Positions 56,100-64,000 of a stretch of DNA of 64,000 nt are shown here, one piece after another. Every line of letters begins with the position of its first letter. Position 1 is the first letter of the stretch. The stretch is from Bacteroidota bacterium (GTDB taxonomy: Bacteria; Bacteroidota; Bacteroidia; Bacteroidales; FEN-979), in the NCBI GenBank assembly GCA_026391775.1, contig JAPLDK010000074.1, positions 177,669 through 241,668 on the forward strand, given 5' to 3'. A program made the translations under genes and the position numbers. The notes beneath the pieces were generated by a model. That model searched no databases and had not been told where the DNA came from. It was given only the letters and a program-made list of their open reading frames with translations.

Positions 56100-57470
56100 T
56101 CAGGGTTTTAGGATTGAAGATCTCTTATTCCGGGGATAAAAGATGGGGGTCCATTCCACTTCAATATATGCAGAAGTAACCGGTGAACCCGCGGTGAAAT
56201 TCCAGCCGTTATAGTTTATCATTCCCTTTCCGGGAAATAACATCTGGTAGTCCAGGCTGATTTCAAGGGAAGGAACAGGTGTATAAGAAAACAGCACTTC
56301 AACCTGGTGCATAAAACTTTCAGGGACTTTCACGATCATAATCTTATTACTGTCGGGGACGTATTCACGAATGTATGGATGGGGAATGCTGAACCAATGA
56401 TAGGAAGCTTCGATTGAAAAATTATGCAGTATGTCAAAGGTCGCCACGAAATAGAGGTTGTTGAGACCGGGATTCAGGTTGGTCCTGTAAGAACTGTTGA
56501 ATATTCCCGAATTTCCGAATGAACGGTTCATATTTCCGTAAAGAAGGCTGAACCCGTGAATCACCTTTTTCCATTCTGCAGAATCGGCAAGATTATCGCC
56601 GCTCATATGTTCAAAGGCCTGCATAAGGCACAGCCATTCTGTTGGCTGGTAGCTCACATAGGCTGCATAATACCCTGAACTCAGCCTGCGACCATCGTTG
56701 ATGTTCCCGAACTGGTAAAATCCTGCCAGGTTGAAATTCCAGTCATCAGTCGAGAGCCAGGCGCTTCCTCCAAAAGTATTCCGGCCATAAAGTGTTTTAG
56801 GGTCCAGGCCATTATCGTCGGCATTGAAAATATTCATAAATGTCAGATTCAGTTGTTCATCTAACAGCCTTTTATGCATGTAGAGATAAGTAAGGTAACG
56901 ATAGTTGTTAACATTAGGATCGGTGTTGAAAGGGGCTGCTTTAAAACGGTTGGCAGCAAAACCAAGGTCAGCCATCGCACTGGTATCAGGATCAAAGTAA
57001 TGAACGATGATCGCATTATGGCTTGTTACCAGGCCACTCCAGTCTCGGGCCTCAAAAAAACGCTGGTCATCGTATTCAATTTCTATTCTCCCGGCCTGAA
57101 GTGAGAAGCTCTTAGAGATAATGTACCTCACCCAGGCCTGATTAAATGTAAAATTCAGCGTTCCGGGGGTTTTCACCGAAAACAGGTTTGTTCCTTTAGT
57201 ATAGGAAGCGTACAGAGATACGAAAGCATTCCACCGTCGGCCGTTATATGCTAGGTCAAGTTCGGCAGTGCCTAAAACACTCAGTAGTTTGTTATTCAGG
57301 GAATCGGAGACTGTTCTGCGGAGGTTAAGATAATTAAGCCTTGTGTCAAGATCACCCGATATAATAAACTGGGCTTCCGCCAGTACAGGGAGAAATGCCA
57401 TCCACAGTATAATTACAACCTTAAAATAAATGAAGTGGCAATTTTTTTTATGTAGCCTTAGATAATTCAT
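56100..57470 (-). CDS. Porin-like outer-membrane beta-barrel protein
   Basis: Signal peptide then alternating strands (SLQAGRIEIEYDDQRFFEARDWSGLVTSHNAIIVHY...AYIEVEWTPIFYP). ATG 57470 preferred over 57575. Confidence 0.75.
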   Translation of the reverse strand: MNYLRLHKKNCHFIYFKVVIILWMAFLPVLAEAQFIISGDLDTRLNYLNLRRTVSDSLNNKLLSVLGTAELDLAYNGRRWNAFVSLYASYTKGTNLFSVKTPGTLNFTFNQAWVRYIISKSFSLQAGRIEIEYDDQRFFEARDWSGLVTSHNAIIVHYFDPDTSAMADLGFAANRFKAAPFNTDPNVNNYRYLTYLYMHKRLLDEQLNLTFMNIFNADDNGLDPKTLYGRNTFGGSAWLSTDDWNFNLAGFYQFGNINDGRRLSSGYYAAYVSYQPTEWLCLMQAFEHMSGDNLADSAEWKKVIHGFSLLYGNMNRSFGNSGIFNSSYRTNLNPGLNNLYFVATFDILHNFSIEASYHWFSIPHPYIREYVPDSNKIMIVKVPESFMHQVEVLFSYTPVPSLEISLDYQMLFPGKGMINYNGWNFTAGSPVTSAYIEVEWTPIFYPRNKRSSILKP

Positions 57471-57558
57471 TTTGAGCAATGCGGGCAAAAATAGGATATT
57501 TGGTATAAAGTACTTATTAATATCGCATATTAATCTCTGGCTATCAGCTGTCTTTTTG

Positions 57559-57566
57559 TACTTTTG
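57559..57566 (+). promoter_or_regulatory. Putative -7 box (TACTTTTG) upstream of the DUF2723 gene
   Basis: TAnnTTTG match about 40 bp before the ATG at 57608. Confidence 0.4.
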
Positions 57567-57607
57567 CCCGGTCATTCCAAAAATTCATTAAAAACATCAG
57601 TTGTTTT

Positions 57608-60600
57608 ATGAACCAGTACCGAAAGCTTAATACAATTGCCGGATGGGTGGTATTTGTCATTGCCGCTATTGTTTATATTAAAACTGTAGAGCCCACAGTA
57701 AGCTGGTGGGATCCGGGCGAACATATTGCCACATCCTACAAACTTCAGATCGGGCATCCTCCGGGGGCGCCCACTTTCCAGCTTACCGCCCGTTTCCTTT
57801 CACTTTTTGCTTTTGGAGATACCAGCAAGGTTGCTTTGATGATCAACATGATTTCGGTGCTCAGCAGCGCTTTCGTGATACTTTTTCTTTTCTGGATCAT
57901 CACTATGATCGCGAAAAAGCTTGTCCTTCAGAAGGGAGAGGAAATGACCAATGAAAAAATGTGGACTATACTTGCTGCAGGGTTTGTCGGGGCAATGACC
58001 TTCACATTCACCGACTCATTCTGGTTTTCGGCGGTCGAAGCAAACGTATTTGCGATGTCGTATTTCTGCACTTCGGTAGTGATATGGGCCATATTTAAAT
58101 GGGATGAGGTGGCTGATGACAAACACCATTACCGATGGCTCATATTCATTTCATTCATGATCGGGCTTTCCATCGGTGTTCACCTGCTTAACCTGCTTAC
58201 CATCCCAGCACTTTCCATGGTGTATTATTTCAGAAAATATCACCCGACAAAATGGGGCATTGCTATAGCCATGGGTATTTCATTTGTGCTTGTTGCCGCG
58301 ATGATGTATTTCGTGATCCCATGGATCCCCAAGTTCGCAAGTTATTTCGAGCTTGCATTTGTGAATGGTTTCGGGATGCCATTCAATTCCGGTACCATCA
58401 TTTATTTCCTGCTGTTCTTAGGCCTTCTTATCTGGGGATTATGGTATACCAGGAAAAAAGGGAAAACCATTGCAAACACTATATTGCTTTCCCTTTCATT
58501 TTTACTCATCGGTTATTCTTCTTTTATTTCCTTGGTTATTCGCGCCAATGCCGACACACCCATCAACGAAAACAAACCCAAGGATGCCCTGACGCTTGTA
58601 TCCTTCCTGAACCGTGAGCAATATGGAACCTGGCCCTTCCTTTACGGGCAATATTATACAGCTCCCGTTGTATCGTATGACGATGGCAGCCCGATTTATA
58701 AGAAAAATACAACTACCGGTAAGTATGAGGTGATCGACGACCGTAAAGGTACGATACCCGTTTTCGATCCCAGGTTCACCACCATTTTACCGCGTATGTA
58801 TTGTACGAACCAGGAAAGGCCCGGAAGCTCGGATTTCTTCAAAAACTGGGGAGGTCCCGGTGTCCCTATCGAAGTCACCGGACAGGACGGCAAGACCCAG
58901 ACCGTCAACAAGCCGACCTTCGCTGAAAACCTGAAGTTCATGTTCTCTTACCAGCTTAACTGGATGTACCTTCGTTATTTTCTTTGGAATTTCTCAGGAA
59001 GGCAGGATGATATCCAGAGCTTCGGGAGCATAAAGAACGGGAACTGGATCACCGGTATTCCCTTTATTGACAAATTTCATATCGGGAATTCATTGACCGG
59101 CCTTCCCGACAGCGTAAAGGCAAGGGCTTCGCATAAATACTTCATGCTGCCTCTGATACTAGGGCTTATCGGGTTCTTCTTCCAGTTGAAAAAGGATTAT
59201 AGGAATACCATAGTGGTTATTCTGCTTTTCTTCATGACAGGCCTGGCAATTACCCTGTTTCTGAATCAAAAGCCATTTGAGCCCAGGGAAAGGGATTATT
59301 CATACGCAGGATCATTCATGGCATTTTCGATCTGGATCGGCATCGGCGTTATAGCTCTGGTTGATTTCCTGCAAAGGAAAACAAAACTCAAGGGCCTTCT
59401 CCCTGTTATTTTGGTTACTGTGTTTACAACACTGCTTTTACCGGTGATCCTTGCCCAGCAGAACTGGAAGGACCACGACAGGAGCGGCAAGTACTCAGCC
59501 AGGGATTTAGCAGCAAACTACCTGAACTCATGTGATAAAAACGCGGTGCTGATAACCAATGGGGATAATGACACCTTTCCCCTATGGTATAACCAGGAAG
59601 TTGAAGGTATTCGAACAGACGTTCGCATTATTAACAGGGAACTTGCTTCGGGTTCATGGTACATCGAGCAGTTGTATCAAAAGATGTACGATTCGGATCC
59701 TGTGCCCTTAAGTATTCCGATGGAGAAGTATCAGCCAGGAACTAATGACGCCATCATGTTTTATGACATCGGGTTCAAAGGGTATGTGGAGTTGAGGGAC
59801 TTTATTGATTTCATCAAGAGCAGTGATCCCCAAACGTTTTTAACTGTTCAAAGCGGTGAAAAGATCAAGTTCTTCCCTGCCAAGAAAATCAAGATCACAG
59901 TCAACAAGGAGAACTGCCTGAAATACGGCATCGTTCCTGATTATTTCAAGGATAAAATGGTGGATTCGATTACGTTTAACATCAAATCGAATCTGCTGTA
60001 CAAGAATGATATAATGACACTGGATCTGATTGCCAGCTGTGACTGGAAACGGCCGGTTTATTTTGCAGCACCGAATTCGGTCCGCAATTTCCTCGATATT
60101 GAACAATATTGTTACATGGAAGGCTGGATATATAAGTTCATGCCTGTTAAACCCGACTCGGGCAATTACATTTCTTCGCTTGGAAGCATTGATGCAATAG
60201 GTTCCTATAAAATCGCCATGAACAAATGCAAATGGGGCAATCTCGATGATCCGAAAGTTTATGTCGATCCGGAGAGCTATAATAATGCAATGAGACCCAA
60301 AATGGATGCCCTTTTTGTAGGTCAGATGCTGCTTGAAAAGGGAATGAAAAAGGAGTGCAAGGCATTGGTAGACCAATACCTTACAAAATTTCCAGATCCT
60401 AAATTTGTCTATGATATGTACAACCTGCCATTTGTCGAAATGTATTATAAAATAGGGGATACTGCATCAGCCGTAAAACTAAGCAGCAGAATTGCAGATA
60501 TTATGGGGCAAAACCTTGATTATTACTCCTCCTTCTCAGCTGATGATAAAGCTGTGTTCAATGATGAAATACAGACTGCGGTTGAGGTCCTGAACAGGCT

Positions 60601-60685
60601 CAAAGCTGCCTCGGATCAGTACAAACAGCAGAAGCTCAGCACAAAAATAAGTACACTTATTAAACAAAAGAATCCGGGAATTTAA
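57608..60685 (+). CDS. DUF2723 family multi-pass membrane protein (putative glycosyltransferase)
   Basis: 1025 aa; TVEPTVSWWDPGEHIATSYKLQIGHPPGAPTFQLTARFLSLFAFGD, multi-TM, FEPRERDYSYAGSFMAFSIWIGIG, soluble C-terminal region. Confidence 0.9.
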   Translation: MNQYRKLNTIAGWVVFVIAAIVYIKTVEPTVSWWDPGEHIATSYKLQIGHPPGAPTFQLTARFLSLFAFGDTSKVALMINMISVLSSAFVILFLFWIITMIAKKLVLQKGEEMTNEKMWTILAAGFVGAMTFTFTDSFWFSAVEANVFAMSYFCTSVVIWAIFKWDEVADDKHHYRWLIFISFMIGLSIGVHLLNLLTIPALSMVYYFRKYHPTKWGIAIAMGISFVLVAAMMYFVIPWIPKFASYFELAFVNGFGMPFNSGTIIYFLLFLGLLIWGLWYTRKKGKTIANTILLSLSFLLIGYSSFISLVIRANADTPINENKPKDALTLVSFLNREQYGTWPFLYGQYYTAPVVSYDDGSPIYKKNTTTGKYEVIDDRKGTIPVFDPRFTTILPRMYCTNQERPGSSDFFKNWGGPGVPIEVTGQDGKTQTVNKPTFAENLKFMFSYQLNWMYLRYFLWNFSGRQDDIQSFGSIKNGNWITGIPFIDKFHIGNSLTGLPDSVKARASHKYFMLPLILGLIGFFFQLKKDYRNTIVVILLFFMTGLAITLFLNQKPFEPRERDYSYAGSFMAFSIWIGIGVIALVDFLQRKTKLKGLLPVILVTVFTTLLLPVILAQQNWKDHDRSGKYSARDLAANYLNSCDKNAVLITNGDNDTFPLWYNQEVEGIRTDVRIINRELASGSWYIEQLYQKMYDSDPVPLSIPMEKYQPGTNDAIMFYDIGFKGYVELRDFIDFIKSSDPQTFLTVQSGEKIKFFPAKKIKITVNKENCLKYGIVPDYFKDKMVDSITFNIKSNLLYKNDIMTLDLIASCDWKRPVYFAAPNSVRNFLDIEQYCYMEGWIYKFMPVKPDSGNYISSLGSIDAIGSYKIAMNKCKWGNLDDPKVYVDPESYNNAMRPKMDALFVGQMLLEKGMKKECKALVDQYLTKFPDPKFVYDMYNLPFVEMYYKIGDTASAVKLSSRIADIMGQNLDYYSSFSADDKAVFNDEIQTAVEVLNRLKAASDQYKQQKLSTKISTLIKQKNPGI

Positions 60686-60707
60686 TATCTTAGCTTGCCC
60701 GGAGGGG

Positions 60708-60743
60708 CCTGCCAGGAAATGCAAATTCTTATTTCCCGGCAGG
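60708..60743. terminator. Stem-loop terminator
   Basis: CCTGCCAGGAAAT (60708-60720) / ATTTCCCGGCAGG (60731-60743), 13-bp stem with one wobble, 10-nt loop. Confidence 0.75.
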
Positions 60744-60765
60744 TCTTTGATTTTAAATTTGTTTT

Positions 60766-62847
60766 ATGAACAGGAAGTTTTGGCTTTTCCAGTTTCCAGC
60801 CCTTCTTATCAGTTTTTTCCTATGTGGTTCCACACAGTCCATCCTTTTGGAGAAGGCCGACACCCTGGGCAATGAATTAATAAAAGAATACAAGTCTGGA
60901 ACCAAAGCACAATTTGATCTGTTGATGATCTTTCAAAAAGGCCGTATTGAAAGAAAACGGAACCCTGACCTTTCTATTCAATATTACCATGAGTTTTACA
61001 ATAAATCGGTAAAGGCCCATGAGCCATATTATGCCGCCACTGCATTGTTCGAGATTTGCCGGGTTTATATGGACCGCCAGCTGTATTTTGCGGCAATGGA
61101 ATATTCGTTGAGAGCCTACCAGATACTCACCGATAATCATCTTGAAGGCAATTCCAATTATTTTATGATCGGCATAGGGAACTGTTATTTTCAAACCGGT
61201 AATTACATGATAGCCGAAGGATATTTCAGGAAGGCCGAACAATTATTCAGGACAAATAATGACTTTCATGGCATTGCAGTTGCAGAAAACAATATTGGCT
61301 TGGTCAAGCAAAAGCTGAATCAGAAAGATTCTGCTTTGTGGTATTTTCAAAAAGCTCTTCAACAAAGGAAGAAAACAAGGCATTTGGCCAATATCGGACA
61401 TTCTTTTTATTACATCGGAACTGCCTGGTTGAGTTTAGGTAACAATAAAGAAGCCAGGAATTACTTTGAGATGGCAATACCCTTGCTCAAGGTATCGTCC
61501 GATAATATTTTTCTAATGCATGATTACAGTTCAACCATGGCGGATGTTTATTTTGAACTGGGAAAACTCTGCGAAATTCAAAATGAACATAAAGAAGCTT
61601 TGATGAATTACTGCAAAGCAAATGAGATTTGCGATACGATTTTCGAACAGGTTAAAAAACCGGATATCTACATCGCAATAGGACATTCCTACGTTAAAAC
61701 AGGTGACTTCCGCCATGCTCTGGCTTCCTATAGAGATGCTTTGCGGATTGCAGATTCCGCAAACCTCTTGAATGTGAAAAAGACCTGTTATGAAAACATG
61801 ATGCAGGTATTTCTTCAGACCCGTCAGAATGATTCGGCTTCATCCTGCCTTAAAATGTACCGCCAGGTCACCGATACCATTCAGGCACAAATGATCGACA
61901 GCCGGTTTAATGAGATCCGCCTTGCCCTCAGGATCAGGGAAACCGAAAATGAATCAAAGGAATTGCAGGAAAGGAATACCTCCACCATTTCCTTGCTCAT
62001 CACTATTGGGATTCTTTTGCTCCTGCTTATCCTGGTATCAATTATATATGTAATAAAGCAGAGAAAAAACGCAAGGATTGCCAAAGAGGAAATTAAGGCC
62101 CGTAAAAAAGCAGAGGAAAATCTTGAGAAGCTTAACCTGGAATTGAAAGAAATCAATGCAGGGAAGGACCGTTTTATCTCAATTTTATCACATGACCTCC
62201 GAAGCCCGTTTAACGCACTGATGGGTTTTGCCGATCTGCTGGTTGAGGAGACTGCGGATAAGAATATCCCTGAGATCCGGCATTATTCCAAAATGGTGCA
62301 ACAGATATCCAGGGGGACTTTTCAGTTGCTGGAAAACCTTCTCACATGGTCAAGGTTGCAAATCGGGACCATGCCATTCCAGCCCGTGAATCTGGAACTT
62401 TACAGTGAAGTTTCAGCAGTTATTGATACCATGATGGCAATAGCTTCCAGGAAATCAATTCGCATCCGAAACCTTGTATCTGCAGATGCCATGGTGCAGG
62501 CCGATAGTAATATGGTTCAATCTGTTCTGAGAAACCTGATTTCCAACGCAGTAAAATTCACAAAATCAGAAGGAAGCATTGAGATCAGAAGTGAACTTAA
62601 AAACGGATTCCAGGTAATCAGGGTTTTGGATAACGGTATTGGTGTTTCAAAGGAAATTGGCGGGAAGCTGTTCAATGATGCGGATGGAATGGTCTCGACC
62701 ATTGGAACTGATAATGAAAAAGGCCATGGTCTTGGGTTGTTGTTGTGCCGTTATATGGTCGAAAAGACAGGGGGAACCATCTGGCTTGAAGCGACTTCCG
62801 AAAAAGGCAGCATCTTTGCGTTTACCCTTCCTGAAGTGAAAAATTAA
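60766..62847 (+). CDS. TPR-containing sensor histidine kinase
   Basis: 693 aa; N-terminal TPRs, TM (TISLLITIGILLLLLILVSIIYVI), H-box SILSHDLRSPFNALMGFADLL, N-box RNLISNAVKFT, G-boxes VLDNGIGV and GHGLGLLLC. Confidence 0.94.
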   Translation: MNRKFWLFQFPALLISFFLCGSTQSILLEKADTLGNELIKEYKSGTKAQFDLLMIFQKGRIERKRNPDLSIQYYHEFYNKSVKAHEPYYAATALFEICRVYMDRQLYFAAMEYSLRAYQILTDNHLEGNSNYFMIGIGNCYFQTGNYMIAEGYFRKAEQLFRTNNDFHGIAVAENNIGLVKQKLNQKDSALWYFQKALQQRKKTRHLANIGHSFYYIGTAWLSLGNNKEARNYFEMAIPLLKVSSDNIFLMHDYSSTMADVYFELGKLCEIQNEHKEALMNYCKANEICDTIFEQVKKPDIYIAIGHSYVKTGDFRHALASYRDALRIADSANLLNVKKTCYENMMQVFLQTRQNDSASSCLKMYRQVTDTIQAQMIDSRFNEIRLALRIRETENESKELQERNTSTISLLITIGILLLLLILVSIIYVIKQRKNARIAKEEIKARKKAEENLEKLNLELKEINAGKDRFISILSHDLRSPFNALMGFADLLVEETADKNIPEIRHYSKMVQQISRGTFQLLENLLTWSRLQIGTMPFQPVNLELYSEVSAVIDTMMAIASRKSIRIRNLVSADAMVQADSNMVQSVLRNLISNAVKFTKSEGSIEIRSELKNGFQVIRVLDNGIGVSKEIGGKLFNDADGMVSTIGTDNEKGHGLGLLLCRYMVEKTGGTIWLEATSEKGSIFAFTLPEVKN

Positions 62848-63512
62848 AAATCACATTTACTTTGCCAATATACCTTGGAATCAAGGTCCATCATACTTAA
62901 TAAACGCCTGTGCCCGGCGCCTGTATCCATCATCCAGAGATTTACCAGTTGAGTGGGTTGATCATGCATGATCAATTGCGTGGGAGAATGGCCTATAAAA
63001 ATCTCGCTGAATTCCTCAAATACTTTACCTTCTTCCTGATATTCCAAGGCTCCCATGTAAAGTGAACGATCCCAGAGCAGGGTTCGTTTATCGTTCTTCT
63101 GATTGGCGAATGGCCTGAACCGGTCAAAACCTGCATGTACAAAAAGCCTGTTTTTTTTATCGATATGATACAGCAGGGCTGTTGAATAAAAATCCAGATG
63201 GCGGTTCACGGCATCCGGATGAGTCTTATAATCATTAATTGTAACCTGCCCTCCCTGGAATAGCCAGTCGGCTGTCTTTATTCCTGATCTTAAATATTCA
63301 AAACACCAATAATCATGGTTCCCCAGAACGTAAATAAAATTCCGTAACTTCATTAATTCGTCCACTACCCTCACCGGTTCCGGCCCCCGGTCAACAAGAT
63401 CTCCAAGGCTGATCAGGAGGTCTTTTTCATAATCAAACCTGACTTTTCGAAAAAGATCCATCATGGGTTTATAATTCCCGTGAATATCGCCAATGACAAA
63501 AGAGCGTGGCAT
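62844..63512 (-). CDS. Metallophosphoesterase (PrpA/ApaH-like Ser/Thr phosphatase family)
   Basis: 222 aa; SFVIGDIHGNYKPM, ISLGDLVDRGPEPV, VLGNHDYW, LFVHAGFD. Confidence 0.92.
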   Translation of the reverse strand: MPRSFVIGDIHGNYKPMMDLFRKVRFDYEKDLLISLGDLVDRGPEPVRVVDELMKLRNFIYVLGNHDYWCFEYLRSGIKTADWLFQGGQVTINDYKTHPDAVNRHLDFYSTALLYHIDKKNRLFVHAGFDRFRPFANQKNDKRTLLWDRSLYMGALEYQEEGKVFEEFSEIFIGHSPTQLIMHDQPTQLVNLWMMDTGAGHRRLLSMMDLDSKVYWQSKCDF

Positions 63513-63568
63513 CTTTAGTATTTAAGGTGGATGTTCTGATCCCGGAAGGAAGCTCAGGAAAAAAAGAG

Positions 63569-63643
63569 TGGGATGTGAGGGATTCGAACCCACGACCTCA
63601 TGCGTGTGAAGCATGCGCTCTGAACCGACTGAGCTAACATCCC
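63569..63643 (-). tRNA. tRNA-Val(CAC)
   Basis: Reverse complement GGGATGTTAGCTCAGTCGGTTCAGAGCGCATGCTTCACACGCATGAGGTCGTGGGTTCGAATCCCTCACATCCCA; anticodon loop TTCACAC, anticodon CAC. Confidence 0.95.
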
Positions 63644-63670
63644 GGTGCTTTATGCAAAGGTAGTAAATTT

Positions 63671-63702
63671 CGCTACTTCGCTACCTCGCTACTTCGCTAT
63701 TT
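63671..63702. repeat. 8-bp tandem repeat (CGCTACTT)x4, imperfect
   Basis: cgctactt cgctacct cgctactt cgctattt; spans the stop codon of the minus-strand partial ORF. Confidence 0.9.
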
Positions 63703-64000
63703 ACTTTTGTAAATTCCCGCCTTATATCCTCCTCCAGCGGTTCGATTTTTTCGAAATTCCTCCATTTGAAATTGACCCTCCGGCCACGTTCGTCCCAGGA
63801 ATATACATTATCGAACATTTTCCCGAATTTAAACCTGGTCGAATCGTAATACACCGCATGTGCTACCTGTTCACCGGTATTGATATCATTCCCGATAAAG
63901 GCATATTTGATATGCAGCAATAGCTTCCCGTTCAGCGCATCGGTCAATGCCTTACGCAACTTGCCGGTATCAGGATCATCCAGGTAAATATCATAATACA
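63681..64000 (-). CDS. Hypothetical protein, truncated by the window end (N-terminus missing)
   Basis: Open to the edge: ...YYDIYLDDPDTGKLRKALTDALNGKLLLHIKYAFIGNDINTGEQVAHAVYYDSTRFKFGKMFDNVYSWDERGRRVNFKWRNFEKIEPLEEDIRREFTKVNSEVAR. Confidence 0.75.
   Translation of the reverse strand, partial: YYDIYLDDPDTGKLRKALTDALNGKLLLHIKYAFIGNDINTGEQVAHAVYYDSTRFKFGKMFDNVYSWDERGRRVNFKWRNFEKIEPLEEDIRREFTKVNSEVAR

Noticed and set aside
59840-60376. 178-aa minus-strand ORF
   Set aside because: Antisense to the DUF2723 membrane protein gene; no supporting features.

Overview
The window is a gene-dense chromosomal segment from a Bacteroidota bacterium. The lineage call is inferred from several type A T9SS C-terminal sorting domains, TAnnTTTG-like -7 boxes, a Bacteroidetes-style LeuRS insert and an ftsX-DUF3098-uppP-truB operon. 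It holds about 40 CDSs, including partial purH at the left edge, nadA, rpiB, dnaG, aspS, leuS, uppP, truB, tadA and rhaD. It also holds two tRNAs (Ala-GGC and Val-CAC, both minus strand), an ECF sigma factor locus, and many surface or secreted proteins. I found no CRISPR array, IS element, prophage, rRNA or recognisable defence island. The most interesting leads are: (1) a ~61-codon membrane-anchored small ORF between truB and tadA, coupled to both neighbours by ATGA overlaps but interrupted by a one-base frameshift in a T8 run; (2) a tandem DUF3857/transglutaminase pair in which the second copy has lost the Cys-His-Asp catalytic residues; (3) a 20-bp perfect palindrome in the long AT-rich region between rpiB and nadA; (4) a degraded ferredoxin fragment next to dnaG with a Cys-to-Trp change; (5) an AT-rich expanded insert in leuS; (6) an 81-bp coding tandem repeat in a pseudouridine synthase; (7) short period repeats invading gene ends and a signal peptide. 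Product calls come from recognising motifs in the translations. No database search was run.
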